64,000 bases of DNA from Pogonophryne albipinna (lineage: Eukaryota; Chordata; Actinopteri; Perciformes; Artedidraconidae): positions 37,545,240 through 37,609,239 of the forward strand of contig CM053252.1 of the NCBI GenBank assembly GCA_028583405.1. The letters are read 5' to 3'. The notes below the pieces were generated by a model, which saw only the letters and a list, made by a program, of their open reading frames with translations, made no database searches and had not been told where the DNA came from. Below are positions 14,101-24,301 of the stretch, piece by piece. The translations under genes were made by a program, and so were the position numbers. Position 1 is the first letter of the stretch; the number at the start of each line of letters is the position of its first letter.

Positions 14101-15817
14101 GTATGTCTTGGAGAAATACCGTGTGAACCATCGGCTTAACAAGACAAAGTGTTAAATAGTGTTTTATTTGTCATATAGTTTACAGATTTGTATCTTTACG
14201 GTCAACTTTTATATTTTCACTCTTAGTTCTGTTTTTATCTTCTATCTTCTATTTTGAGATGTTATATTGTATAATTGTTTATTTTCTACTCTCTTTTATT
14301 TCTAATTATGTGCAATACAATGTATTAATGCTGCTGCCACGAAACCTTATCTTATTTTAGCTGGTGAATGTGTTTTTGTGAAAAAGCGCCCTCTTGTGGT
14401 GAAACCCCGCAATCGAATGAATGGTCATGTTCATCATGGAGAATAGACGCTGAGTATCTTAACCCCTAGAGCAGCGGTTCCCAACCTTTTTCAACTCAGG
14501 GCCCACTTAAGAATCCAAAAAATGTTCGCGGCCCACATTCAACCATAAACAATACGGAGGCTAAATAGAGTTCTGATCAGAACATGTGACACATTGTTAA
14601 TCCAGTGGAACCGACCACTGTCAAGGACTGTATTGACCGTTGCTAAGGAGGATCGAGAAAGAGAAAGGAAAAGAGGTTAAAATAAAAAAAAAATCTTAAT
14701 AATGAAAATGTTTCCACACAAATCATGTTTGCAAATTATTTGGCGGCAAATATTGAATTTACATTTAGACCCTTTCATATTTTATTTGGGCTTTTAGATG
14801 AAGACCGCACACAGTTAATAAATACAACTATTCTTCTGGCTAAAATATATATTTTTTAAAGTCAATCAAGGAGTAATCTTAATTTAAGGTGTTTGAAGAG
14901 TAGATTAAAAATACAATTTCTTTTGAAAAAAATGATTGCCACAAAAAATCAAAGGATTGCTGAACACGCCATGAAATGGGAAATAATGAGCTCTAACGAA
15001 GAGTGGGATTAAAGGAACAATAAATATGCTTGCCATGTTGTGTTTGAGGTGGTTTTTGGCTGCCAAACTATTTTTGTTTGAAATGTTGAAGTGGTCCTAC
15101 TGACTGTATCTTTATTTATTTTTGTCTGAGATGGGAATGTCATCTCCTATAAGTTATTGTTATGTCCATGTTTGGGTCTTTAGCCTTTAGAAAAAGGCGG
15201 CATTAAGCGCATTTCACAACATTTGGGACCTCATGATTTAAATAAGGGCTATTGTGTTTGTACTGGGAAGTTGTTTTACCTTTACCTTTTAAAAAATGAA
15301 CCGCTGATTTGAAGACGTCGTCAGTCAATAGAAGAAAAAAAAACGGCGTAACGTGACTAACATGGAAGTTGTAGTAGTGCTGTCTGGGCATGAATATTTG
15401 CTTCAATGCCCGTCCTCCTGTCGGGCAGACTACCAGAGTCTGGGATTTGGAGGCATTGAGCTGTCAGTTGGCTGGCCTTCAATTTGGAGGAGAAAACATA
15501 AGTGGGGGCCTCTTTATAGCATTAAGAAAGTATTTCCTTAATCATTAACTACAAAGGAAGGAAGTTTGAGAGGGTAAGCATACAAATACATTCGTCCATG
15601 AAGTCCATTGTGATGCATGACAGTAACTCAGCCCCTCCCCCTGCAGGTGTTCCTCAGGGACCTGGAGTGGGGCCGTCAGCAGCAGCAGAGTTTCTGGAAG
15701 AGGCTGCACTTCCGCAGGGTGGAGAAGGACGTCCGGCAGACTCTACGGATGCTGGAGAAGGACACTATACCTCCATCCTCAGGAAAAAGCAAATGGGCCA
15801 TCAACACCAGGAGGTGA
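4965..15817 (+). CDS. nlrx1: NLRX1, mitochondrial NOD-like receptor (10 coding exons)
   Basis: NLRX1 is a mitochondrial NLR that modulates antiviral MAVS/RIG-I and NF-kB signalling, ROS and mitophagy (known for the family). Coding exons: 4965-5109, 7372-7765, 8273-8504, 9172-10339, 10517-10700, 11581-11676, 12356-12442, 13286-13537, 13628-13832 and 15647-15817. All junctions are GT-AG with compatible phases, giving 977 codons plus TGA; the human protein has 975. Domains in order: basic presequence (about 1-48), NACHT with Walker A [9 protein letters not shown] (about 138-146), winged-helix and helical NACHT-associated region (to about 650), leucine-rich repeats (about 690-870) and a C-terminal helical region (about 870-977). 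The start ATG has A at -3 and G at +4 and is preceded by an in-frame TAA at 4959. No frame break is present. The recognised blocks, length and exon phases make the identification firm; exact ends of exon 1 are slightly less certain. Confidence 0.93.
5110..7371 (+). other. NLRX1 intron 1 (no other gene seen)
   Basis: A 2.3-kb intron. It holds an L2 3-prime tail in minus orientation (6459-6642) and a stretch related to the 32600-32869 palindromic element (about 6655-6770). The region 5160-5420 is T-rich with repeated GATTTT and GATGATT words and no supported coding content. Confidence 0.6.
6459..6642 (-). mobile_element. L2-type LINE 3-prime tail
   Basis: On the minus strand this repeats the last 180 bases of the L2-type LINE at 37775-40592: the CTGGCTTATCTAAAGCCAG hairpin, the TGTTTGGCTCTATGAAACCT block, AAGTCGCTTTGGATAAAAG, and the ATGTAATGTAATG terminal repeats. 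It is a short 5-prime-truncated insertion within NLRX1 intron 1. Confidence 0.75.
7372..7765 (+). CDS. nlrx1: NLRX1 coding exon 2: start of NACHT, Walker A
   Basis: It encodes residues 49-179. EEAIEIHKKKLFLWFSHLPQ and MHVDPLIL correspond to the linker before the NACHT domain. [22 protein letters not shown] contains the P-loop with its Lys and Ser/Thr intact, and LLVPFSCEDL follows. The acceptor is CTCTCTTACAG, the donor CAAA|GTAAGA in phase 2. Confidence 0.92.
7914..7970 (+). repeat. Short tandem duplication, 29-30 bp unit, two copies
   Basis: The unit GGACACGGTGGCYCAGATTT followed by AGTTTATAC occurs twice in direct succession, with one C/T difference. It abuts the inverted-repeat element at 7969-8209 in NLRX1 intron 2 and may have arisen with its insertion. 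Confidence 0.7.
7969..8209. mobile_element. MITE with perfect 24-bp terminal inverted repeats
   Basis: The ends TACGGAAGAGGATTAGGGCC and GGCCCTAATCCTCTTCCGTA are perfect inverted repeats (24 bp with the following ACAT/ATGT). The interior is an A/T-rich near-palindrome with repeated TTCTGA/TCAGAA words. It has no coding capacity and lies in NLRX1 intron 2. The superfamily is not assigned; a TA duplication is possible. Confidence 0.7.
8273..8504 (+). CDS. nlrx1: NLRX1 coding exon 3: NACHT Walker B region
   Basis: It encodes residues 180-257. DVLFLFNGMEKMNLDFR occupies the Walker B position and, as in mammalian NLRX1, lacks the classical run of acidic residues directly after the hydrophobic strand. 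ATELCSDPNE and VVNLLRKYLLPE are family signatures. The exon starts after CATCACAG and ends TGAG|GTGAGG in phase 0. Confidence 0.92.
9172..10339 (+). CDS. nlrx1: NLRX1 coding exon 4: C-terminal NACHT and NACHT-associated helices
   Basis: This large exon encodes residues 258-646. It opens with ASVLVTTRLSALDRIPQKYV, the sensor-1 region, and continues with CFLPSYCWLTCATLHFLH, GIYTSFLRLNFGGEVL, FFLAPCVE and VPAMQEYLAALYVVLG, all characteristic NLRX1 blocks. It ends in a helical stretch with VLDQVEQSLLGVHGPEPQ and FMGGLLHYGNRVLLQQLGC. The acceptor is TGTTCCCAG and the donor AGAG|GTAACA, phase 1. Confidence 0.95.
10517..10700 (+). CDS. nlrx1: NLRX1 coding exon 5: junction to leucine-rich repeats
   Basis: It encodes residues 647-707. 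PPEELMDLLLLLYEFQNPRL and RLTNVRMTSLKCFVLSSVL match the region that leads into the LRR domain, which in NLRX1 binds RNA (family knowledge). The acceptor is AATACTAG, the donor CCAG|GTAAAG, phase 2. Confidence 0.9.
11581..11676 (+). CDS. nlrx1: NLRX1 coding exon 6: leucine-rich repeat
   Basis: It encodes residues 708-739, including LEELDLSSCLLTQDRLPMLW, one LRR unit. Both boundaries are phase 2, as expected when each repeat has its own exon. The acceptor is GACTGTAG, the donor CTCAA|GTGAGG. Confidence 0.88.
12356..12442 (+). CDS. nlrx1: NLRX1 coding exon 7: leucine-rich repeat
   Basis: It encodes residues 740-768: LQFNSLGPESCILLRDLLLD, an LRR unit with the NSLGPE block shared with mammalian NLRX1. 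The acceptor is TGTCCTCAG and the donor CTACA|GTAAGA, phase 2 on both sides. Confidence 0.9.
13286..13537 (+). CDS. nlrx1: NLRX1 coding exon 8: three leucine-rich repeats
   Basis: It encodes residues 769-852. LTHLSLMHTGLGDRGAQEL, LQELNVAYNNIGDRTAM and ACREHPSIHTVQ are clear consecutive LRR units. The acceptor is TTCTTCAG and the donor TGCA|GTGAGC, phase 2. Confidence 0.94.
13628..13832 (+). CDS. nlrx1: NLRX1 coding exon 9: last LRR and start of C-terminal helices
   Basis: It encodes residues 853-921. LYLNPLTDVGKQSL ends the LRR series, then SVTEGSDLSEDWHPIL and VIQKNISSWDRQRVKEQLK begin the C-terminal helical bundle. The acceptor is TGTTGTGCAG, the donor GAAG|GTACAC in phase 0. Confidence 0.93.
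14466..14560 (+). mobile_element. hAT-type terminal fragment in NLRX1 intron 9
   Basis: CAGCGGTTCCCAACCTTTTT is a typical hAT terminal inverted repeat. No matching opposite end was found within the intron (13833-15646), so this is a truncated or heavily decayed copy and its right limit is arbitrary. Confidence 0.45.
15647..15817 (+). CDS. nlrx1: NLRX1 coding exon 10: C-terminus and stop
   Basis: It encodes residues 922-977 and the TGA stop at 15815-15817. VFLRDLEWG corresponds to the LLRDLE block that begins the last human exon, followed by a basic helical tail ending NTRR. The acceptor is CCCCCTGCAG, phase 0. Confidence 0.9.
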   Translation: MFLRDLEWGRQQQQSFWKRLHFRRVEKDVRQTLRMLEKDTIPPSSGKSKWAINTRR

Positions 15818-17000
15818 AACGGCTACATCTTCATAACTGTAAAGAGCTGACTGCATTCAACAGTTTACCAAGCATCTCAAAGAGACTTTGTTTTATCACT
15901 TTGTCAGACATGTTTTAATCCTAACAGAGAATGCAGTCAGGACGCTCACAGCGAGCTTTTTACCAATAATTGCAGCAAAATGCATTTTGGCGGTGTAATA
16001 CTGCTTTTGTAATGCTATGGAACAACAATGAGCAGCACTGACTATTCAGGTGCATTTAATGAACACAAACACATATGATAGACTTTCTGATGTACATACA
16101 ACTACGTGATAACACAAGAGGAGGCTGGGGAGGCGGATGGAGTTACATTTATTTGGTTTTTAAAGGTCCCCTATTATACACTTTTTCAACAATATAGGTC
16201 TCAGATATATACAGAACATGTCTCTGAAGTGTTTGTCTCTAAATACCAAACAGATCATTGTAGCATGCCATAAAGCCCTCTGTTTCAGCCCTGTTTCAAA
16301 AGTGCTGATTCTGTGTCAGCACTGTTGAACAGGGTGCTATTGGCTAATGGTTGCACAACCCAAAAAAACATTGTTATACAAATGTATGTATAAAAGACAT
16401 GGAAAAGTGGCTTTTGCGTAATAGGTGACCTTTTTAAAGAATTTCAACAGGTATCATCTGATATGTTTTCCTCTCAAACTGAAGCAGATTGTTTGTTAAA
16501 TGCTAATATGCTGGGTATAAGTTTTAAGTCAGTCTTTATGGGTAAAATAACAAGGCTGCTGCAGTGATTTTGTAATCAGGTCCATTAAGCTGGGAGACTG
16601 ACGAGTGATTTCATCTTGGTGCCTCCCTAATGTGTTCCTGAATCGGAGTCACATGCAGCCACATCCGTGCAAAGCCTTATATAACTTTTTAAATATATGT
16701 ATTGAGCTAACAAAGTGTACCTTCATGTTTTCCCTTAGACTCATTCAGTTCAAAAGAAAACAAATATTTACTGCACTGTGTCAGCATTCAAGAGGAAGTG
16801 TGTCTATTGCTCTTCTCTGATATGACCAGCTGCCTTATTTCACCACCAGCATTTGGTTTGGTCTTGTAAATGTGTTTGTTCTATACATATATGTAGAACA
16901 TCTAAGTAGTGCTTTGGTACAAACTGAAACGTGTCGTTACATTTCATTTCATTGAGCTGTACCAAGTACCAAAAGCTGGCATTAAATGTCAAGTTGTATT
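15818..17000 (+). other. nlrx1: Probable NLRX1 3-prime untranslated region
   Basis: No coding sequence follows the stop. It includes a TTAA MITE at 16164-16433. An ATTAAA at 16981-16986 is a candidate polyadenylation hexamer; no canonical AATAAA was found nearer. The limit is a guess. Confidence 0.35.
16164..16433. mobile_element. TTAA-flanked MITE, AGGTCCCCTATTAT family, copy 1
   Basis: The element begins AGGTCCCCTATTATACAC and ends GCGTAATAGGTGACC, an imperfect inverted repeat, with TTAA at 16160-16163 and 16434-16437. About 270 bp, non-coding. A second, interrupted copy spans 20030-24335. Confidence 0.7.
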
Positions 17001-17735
17001 AAAGTTATTTTATGATTAGAGTTCCTGCTAGAACCTAAAGTATATTAAGTATTAAATATGATATTGTAATTTTAGTCAAAGTTTTTGCAGATCTACTTGT
17101 GTTTGAGTTTGTTTGCTTTGTTTAATGGGCAATAGGGTTTTGTAAAAACCCATGTTCAACTACTAATGAAAAAAGAGGCCAGTACCCAGCTGGTTTCAAA
17201 AGCACATGATACTCCTATCCCTTTCCTATGGGTTTGTGGTGCAACATGTCAACTGTATCAATGGTAGGGCTGAACCAAATAACTTCAAGCTTTTTTCTTG
17301 AAGTTGATGAATTATAATATTTGCAGCTCCTTTTTTCTTTTCTTATTTCTGTTTTTGTTTGAACCTGCCTTTAACCCTCCAAGTTAAAAAATGCTGCCTT
17401 ATTTTGACTTTATTTCGTATCCGATGTTCTATCCTCAGATCAGCATGATGTGGTGCATGTGCAGTGCTGTAATATCACTGCTGGCATGTCATTGAAACAT
17501 GCTGCATTAAATGGTACAATGTAAACAGTGTTGTCTAAGTTATTTCTGTTGAATGATGTATTAGATCAAACATAAACATTTTCTTGTTTACTTGGATAGT
17601 TACCTCTTTGTTATGCTAAGCGTAATGACAGCTTCCTTATGTTTGAATGTAGTTGTGTTTATCGAGTTGACAATTCAAGTGACCAGCTGTTTTAAATGGA
17701 AATGTTTAAATAGAAAGCAATATTGGGTTTTTTAA
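17001..17735. other. Intergenic, nothing recognised
   Basis: A/T-rich sequence without supported coding segments, RNA genes or element ends. Confidence 0.5.
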
Positions 17736-18140
17736 AGACATCTTTATTACGTACCAATGGGCTTTGACCTAAGAGCCACGAGAAGGAAAGGACACTGTTG
17801 GGTCTTGTTGCGGCAGAAGATGGTTTTTACAACCCACCTCTGCCCAGCGTGTCGTTTTGGCGAGCTGCTTGAAATCATAACAGTAGGGAAAATCAGAAAA
17901 CACCAGGATACCAGTTAAACAATAATCTGTTTTAATTATAAAAGGCAATAATACAATGCAATACAAATCAATATAATTAGGAGCGCCCCTGCTCTAGTTT
18001 CTCGTGCTGGTGGGATTCTTCGGTCTTCGCAGCAGGAGAAAAAGAGAATGAACTAAATTCAAACCCAGCTTTTATACCCAAAAATCACCGGAGGAGCCGA
18101 GTCAGTCTATCTCATTGGAAGATGTAAAAGATGACTTTTC
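17736..18140 (-). promoter_or_regulatory. Minus-strand core-promoter-like block, possibly a solo LTR
   Basis: On the minus strand there is a CCAAT box (about 18119-18115), then GGGTATAAAAGC (a good TATA box, about 18080-18069), then an A/T-rich stretch with AATTAAAA about 140 bases downstream. This order resembles a retroelement LTR or a short promoter. No terminal TG...CA pair or target duplication was established and no retroviral gene is adjacent. Confidence 0.3.
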
Positions 18141-19128
18141 TTAGCGAATCAGCGCGAGCCAGCCAGGATAATAAACAAGTGTCTCTGAGATGGTAATAAA
18201 ATGTATCTGGCGTCCGTTATCTCACTTTCCTGCATAGACTTTCACACACACACACTTTCCTGCACATTCCAGAGGCCTGAGCTCTGTCCACATAATATCC
18301 CTTTGTTCACAAAGATAATACATATTAATACTCTCATATTTTCAGCTTCTGGGTACACAGACTGCTTATTATGAATACAAAGTAATTAAACACACACATA
18401 TACTATTCAAGATATGTTGACTTCCCTGAAACATGACATACTGGAGATCTTAAGCAGAAGGAACTCTCATCCAACTCTCACCCTGCCATCTATACCTCCC
18501 CCACAGAGCAATAAAACCTGTTTACTCCAAGCACCCCAGAATGTTTGAGCAAGTTTTAGTCCTCACATTTATGAAAGAATAAAACAGAGAAACCAATACA
18601 AAACACAAACACAGGTATTGTTTAAACAGTATTCACTTAACTGCTACTATTGATAATTTCCAGAGAAACTCAAGGGGCCTCTTTTAATATCTGGAAGTTG
18701 CAACAAGACTTTCTGCCATTTCAAATGTAACACACTTCCCAAATATCAGATGATAATAAGCTTCAATAGTCTACAGACATTTCTTCCACCACATTGTGTC
18801 GGCTCCTCTCTGCCAGTCGGTAAATGTTTAACCTATATGACTGTGGCTAAAGGAGTCACTATCTCACCGGCTGAAGGCGTCTTTTATTGTGTGTGTGTGC
18901 TGTGAACCTTGTCTGTCCAGTGTCACAGTCTGCGCCGGAACACACACTCAGGACTCCATGAGGACCTTTACAGGTAGGCTCTGTCTCTGCTCCACTCTCC
19001 ATTATTTGACTATACAAATGTGAAGTCCCGTTCAACTTGACACAGCTCACTTGAGAGAAGTCACCATGGCTGTATTGGTAAGTCACTCTTACCTGTGTCT
19101 GGCTTGCTTTTTTTATTATGGTGAAAAG

Positions 19129-19685
19129 CAGTGGTGTAAGAAGTATTCAGGTCTTGTATTTAGGTCAAAGTCGCAATACTACATTTTAAAAGTATTTTGT
19201 TACAAGTAAAAGTCCTGCATTCAATATCTTACTTAAGTAAAAGTACAGTAGTATAAGCATCGGAATATTAAAGTACCAACAGTAAAAGTACTCCTTATGC
19301 GTAATGGCCCATTTTAGAATCACATATAAATTGAGCTACAGGGTTCCTATTAATATTATGTATACGTTTTTATCACAACTGGTAAAGGTGGAGCTCATTT
19401 GAATATGTGTTTACTGCTGCTGGATATGTTCACCTAAAAATGTATGTCAAAGTTTATTTAATAATTGATTTAGACTTTGTGTTAGCTAATAATCTAAACC
19501 TAAAAAGTAACTAGTAACAAAAGCTGACAAATAAATTAAGTGTAGTAAAAAGTATGATATTGGCTTCTAAAATGTAGTGGAGTAGAAGTAAAAAGTAGCA
19601 TAAACTGAGAATACTCAGGGAAAGTAGAAGAATCTCCAAATAGAACTTAAGTACAGTACTAGAGTAAATGTACTATCCACCACTG
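19129..19685. mobile_element. hAT-type MITE, CAGTGGTG family
   Basis: The ends CAGTGGTGTAAGAAGTATTC and GTACTATCCACCACTG are inverted repeats. The flanks GTGAAAAG and GTTATAAG agree at 6 of 8 positions, consistent with an old 8-bp duplication. The interior repeats AAGTACTTTTAC-like words on both strands. It is 557 bp and non-coding. A diverged relative lies at 36598-37491. Confidence 0.7.
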
Positions 19686-20478
19686 GTTATAAGCAGGGTT
19701 TGGCCTGTTGACTCTAGGTGGGTTTTTTCTGGTTAAAGTGTTTTTTTGGACAGGATCAATATATAACAGATGGGCTTGGAGCTGAAGAAAAGAGATATTG
19801 TTGGTTTGGGTCGTCACATGACAGCTCTCACTACAAATTATTATTTAGCATGGCTTTTCTGTGTAGGTTTCTTTGTCACTGCTTGTCTACCTTACTACAT
19901 TCAGAGGGAAATATATTAATTTCAACACAGTATCTTGCTTGGAATATTTTTGTATTATATATATATTTCCCATTGTGAGAAACAGACTTTCATTGTCTTT
20001 GGCTCATCTTTAAAAAAACGATTATTTAAAGGTCCCCTATTATACTGTTTTTCATCAATATATTATAGGTCTCAGATATATACAAACATGTCTCTGAAGT
20101 GTTTGGCTCCAAACACCAAACAGATCATGCATTGCAGCATCCCATAATCCCCTCTGTTTCAGCCCTGTTTCAAAAGTGCTGATTCTCTGTCTGTTACTTT
20201 AAGATAAGATAAGATGGTACTTTATTGATCCAAATTTGGGAAATTGTTTTTGTTGCAGCAGCATAAAAGACAAGGCATTTTACAATAAAACAAAACTACA
20301 AATAAACAAGAATAGAAATAAAATAGACATGATGAAATAGAAAATATACATGTAGATATTATATATACAAATATATATACAGTATATTCAAAAATATATG
20401 ACATGGAATATGGAATATAAAATATTGAACAGATTATATATGTGTAAAATGTACAGCGAGGTTTTATTCCAAGAGAAA

Positions 20479-21774
20479 CTATGGAGCAGAGAGTTCTCTT
20501 CCAGCCAGAGGTGATTTGTTGTACAGAGTTATTGCAGTGGGCAGGAATGTGTTCCTGTATGGGTCCTTGTGACAGCGGAGCTGCAGCAGTCTGTTGGAGA
20601 AGGAGCTCCGTCGACCCTCCAGCTGCAGGTGGAGAGGATGGGTGGGGTTATCCATGATAGACAGCAGCCTGTTCAGTGTCCTCCTCTCCACCACAGCTTC
20701 AAAGGGGTCCAGCTTGATGCCGATGACAGACCCAGCTTTCCTGATCAGTTTATTGATCCTGCTGGTGTCACCGGCTCTGATGCTGCCCACCCCCCCAGCA
20801 GACCGCAGCAAAGAAGAGAGCACTGGCCACGACCGGTAGAAGATCTCCAGCATCTTGCTGCACACGTGGAAGGATCTCAGCTTCCTCAGAAAATAGAGTC
20901 TGCTCATCCCCTTCTTGTACACAGCGTCAGTGTTGATCCTCCAGTTCAGCCCATTGTCTAAGTGCACTCCCAGGTACTTGTAGTCCTCCACAACAGCCAC
21001 ATCCTCTCCCAGAATGCACAGGGGCTGAGGAGACGTGCTCTTCCTCCTGAAATCAATGACCATCTCTCTGGTCTTGGCCACATTCAGGAGCAGATGATTT
21101 CCTCCAGTCCACTCTACAAAATCACCCACCAGCGCTTTGTACTCCTCCTCCCGTCCATCCCTGATACACCCTACCACTGCAGAGTCATCCGAAAACTTCT
21201 GCAGGTGGCATGACTCTGAGTTGTATTGAAAGTCAGAGGTGTATAAGGTGAACAGGACAGGAGACAGCACAGTCCCCTGAGGGGCTCCTGTACCACCAAC
21301 CACCACATCAGACAGCACACTGCCCAGCCGGACGTACTGTGGTCTGTCCGTGAGGTAGTTGGTAATCCAGGAGATGGTGGACGAGTCTACCCTCATAGCC
21401 TGCAGCTTGTCACTCAGTAGCCGTGGCTGGATCGTGTTGAATGCGCTGGAGAAATCAAAAAAGGTGATTCTCACAGTGCAACCCGATCCATCCAGGTATG
21501 AGTGAGCACGCTGCAGCAGGTAAATAATGGCATCGTCCACCCCCAGGTGAGGCTGGTAGGCAAATTGCAGAGGGTCTAGAAATGATCTCACCTGCGGTCT
21601 GAGATGGGCCAAGACCAGTCTCTCCAGCACCTTCATCACATGAGATGTGAGTGCTACTGGGCGATAGTGATTGAGCCCAGAAGAAGTCGTCTTTTTAGGG
21701 ACAGGAACAACGCAGGACGTCTTCCACAGCACCGGGATGGTCTCCAGGTGCAGGCTCAGGTTGAACAGTTGTTG
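20479..21774 (-). pseudogene. LINE reverse transcriptase, main fragment
   Basis: About 430 codons of reverse transcriptase without a stop: NHYRPVALTSHVMKVLERLV, DFSSAFNTIQPRLL (palm motif A), GAPQGTVLSPVLFTLY (motif B), QKFSDDSAVVGC (motif C, Ser in place of the Ala of the usual xADD) and EDYKYLGVHLDNGLNW, then the C-terminal SRINKLIRKAGSVIG block. The N-terminal half of RT and any endonuclease are separated or missing, so it cannot produce an active enzyme as it stands. Translation upstream of 21774 runs into the Tc1 end and is not native. Confidence 0.85.
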
Positions 21775-21776
21775 TA

Positions 21777-23410
21777 CACTGAACAAAAATATAAATGCAA
21801 CACTTTTGTTTTTGCTCCCATTTTTCATGAGATGAACTCAAAGATCTAAAACATTTTCTATATACACAAAATAACCATTTCTCTCAAATATTGTTCACAA
21901 ACCTGAAAAAATCTGTGATAGTGAGCACTTCTCCTTTGCCGAGATAATCCATCCCACCTCACAGGTGTGGCATATCAAGATGCTGATTAGACAGCATGAT
22001 TATTGCACAGGTGTGCCTTAGGCTGGCCACAATAAAAGGCCACTCTGAAACGTGCAGTTTTGCTTTATTAGGGGGGTCTGGGGGGGTCCAAAAACCAGTC
22101 AGTATCTGGTGTGACCACCATTTGCCTCACGCAGTGCAACACATCTCCTTCGCATAGAGTTGATCAGGTTGTTGATTGTGGCCTGTGGAATGTTGGTCCA
22201 CTCCTCTTCAATGGCTGTGCCAAGTTCCTGGATATTGGCAGGAACTGGAACACGCTGTCGTATACGCCGATCCAGAGCATCCCAAACATGCTCAATGGGT
22301 GACATGTCCGGTGAGTATGCTGGCCATGCAAGAACTGGGATGTTTTCAGCCTCCAGGAATTGTGTACAGATCCTTGCAACATGGGGCCGTGCATTATCAT
22401 GCTGCAACATGAGGTGATGGTCGTGGATGAATGGCACAACAATGGGCCTCAGGATCTCGTCACGGTATCTCTGTGCATTCACAATGCCATCAATAAAATG
22501 CACCTGTGTTCACCGTCCATAACATACGCCTGCCCATACCATAACCCCACCACCACCATGGGACACTCGATTCACAACATTGACATCAGAAAACTGCTCA
22601 CCCACACGACGCCACACACGCTGTCTGCCATCTGCCCTGAACAGTGAAAACCGGGATTCATCCGTGAAGAGAACACCTCTCCAACGTGCCAGGCGCCATC
22701 GAATGTGAGCATTTGCCCACTCAAGTCGGTTACGACGACGAACCGGAATCAGGTCGAGACCCCTATGAGGACGACGAGCATGCAGATGAGCTTCCCTGAG
22801 ACGGTTTCTGACAGTTTGTGCAGAAATTCTTTGGTTATGCAAACCGATTGTTGCAGCAGCTGTCCGAGTGGCTGGTCTCAGACGATCTTGGAGGTGAACA
22901 TGCTGGATGCGGAGGTCCTGGGCTGGTGTGGTTACACGTGGTCTGCGGTTGTGAGGCCGGTTGGATGTACTGCCAAATTCTCTGAAACGCCTTTGGAGAC
23001 GGCTTATGGTAGAGAAATGAACATTCAATTCACGGGCAACAGCTCTGGTGGACATTCCTGCTGTCAGCATGCCAATTGCACGCTCCCTCAAAACTTGCGA
23101 CATCTGTGGCATCGTGCTGTGTGATAAAACTGAACATTTCAGAGTGGCCTTTTATTGTGGCCAGCCTAAAGCACACCTGTGCAATAATCATGCTGTCTAA
23201 TCAGCATCTTGATATGCCACACCTGTGAGGTGGGATGGATTATCTCGGCAAAGGAGAAGTGCTCACTATCACAGATTTTTTCAGGTTTGTGAACAATATT
23301 TGAGAGAAATGGTTATTTTGTCTATATAGAAAATGTTTTAGATCTTTGAGTTCATCTCATGAAAAATGGGAGCAAAAACAAAAGTGTTGCATTTATATTT
23401 TTGTTCAGTG
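21777..23410 (-). mobile_element. Tc1/mariner transposon with long terminal inverted repeats
   Basis: The ends CACTGAACAAAAATATAAAT and ATTTATATTTTTGTTCAGTG are perfect inverted repeats, and similarity continues inward for over 250 bp on each side to the GGCCTTTTATTGTGGCCAGC block. TA lies at both borders (21775-21776, 23411-23412), the Tc1 target duplication. At 1634 bp it is full length. A G-rich stretch at 22069-22089 lies inside the left repeat. Confidence 0.95.
22099..23112 (-). pseudogene. Tc1 DD34E transposase with one in-frame stop
   Basis: The two parts, 23112-22510 and 22503-22099, are in the same frame, separated by a single TGA at 22512-22510. The total is about 338 codons, the usual Tc1 length. 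It begins with a paired-type helix-turn-helix (ERAIGMLTAGMSTRAVAREL) and a second HTH. The catalytic triad is visible: FTDESRF, then HDNARPH and SPIEHVWD with 34 residues between the last Asp and Glu. The only clear lesion seen is the stop, which suggests a recently inactivated copy. Confidence 0.93.
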
Positions 23411-23904
23411 TAGAACAGGAGACAGCTGGCAGGCACAGGTCCTCAGGACCCTGGGGCTGATGTCCTCAGGGCCAGCAGCCTTGCCTTGGTGGAGTTTTTC
23501 CATCTGTCTCTGGACCTGTCCTGTGCTCACAGTGAAGTGGGGGGAGGGGCTTGATGGCTCAGTGGAGGGGAGGCACATCAAAGGTAAGGTGGTAAAGTCC
23601 AGTGTGCTCGGCAGGGGGGGTAAAATTAGATGAAAATAAGGAGCCCCTCCCCACGCCCCTCTGAGAGAGATTTGGTTAGAAAGAACTCAATGGTGCTCTA
23701 GGAGGAGATTCAGGTGATAAGGGGGGGGGGGGTACCTTGGTTGCTGATTGGCTAATGGTTACACAAGACAAAACATCGTTATGACATCATATAAAGTGGC
23801 CGAAATCTGATCAGCTCATTTTCAGACAGGTTTTTATAGAAATGGATCAGGACAAAAAGAGAGAGAATCTTTGTTCCTGAAACTTTCAGAGTCTCTTTAC
23901 ACAG

Positions 23905-24301
23905 AGAGGACACATGTTGATGTAGAAGAGACATGAAGAAGAGGGGACACATGTTGATGTAGAAGAGACATGAAGAAGAGGGGACACATGTTGATGTAGA
24001 AGAGACATGAAGAAGAGGGGACACATGTTGATGTAGAAGAGACATGAAGAAGAGGGGACACATGTTGATGTAGAAGAGACATGAAGAAGAGGGGACACAT
24101 GTTGATGTAGAAGAGACATGGAGAAGAGGGGACACATGTTGATGTAGAAGAGACAGGAAGAAGAGGGGACACATGTTGATGTAGAAGAGACATGGAGAAG
24201 AGGGGACACATGTTGATGTAGAAGAGACAGGAAGAAGAGGGGACACATGTTGATGTAGAAGATACAAGGAGAAGAGGGGACACATGTTGATGTAGAAAAG
24301 A
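23905..24301 (+). repeat. 37-bp minisatellite, about 11 copies
   Basis: The unit GGACACATGTTGATGTAGAA followed by GAGACATGAAGAAGAGG repeats head to tail with few changes (ATGAAG, ATGGAG or AGGAAG variants). Because 37 is not a multiple of 3, long open frames run through it in several frames; these are not genes. It lies inside the right part of the split MITE. Confidence 0.93.

Larger units (their letters stand above)
20197..23610 (-). mobile_element. CR1/L2/Rex1-like LINE, interrupted by Tc1
   Basis: On the minus strand this is a 5-prime-truncated LINE. RT sequence starts in 23413-23600 (KLHQGKAAGPEDISP block), is broken by the Tc1 element at 21777-23410, and continues to the stop at 20479. 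A 3-prime UTR follows, ending TTTGGATCAATAAAGTACCA near 20220 and GATAAGATAAG repeats. It inserted into the MITE at 20030-24335. Confidence 0.8.

Noticed and set aside
21775..21828. N-terminal extension of the LINE reverse transcriptase
   Set aside because: These codons come from the inverted repeat of the inserted Tc1 element, not from the LINE.
23905..24301. CRISPR-like regular repeats
   Set aside because: The copies are contiguous without unique spacers, in a vertebrate genome; this is a minisatellite.
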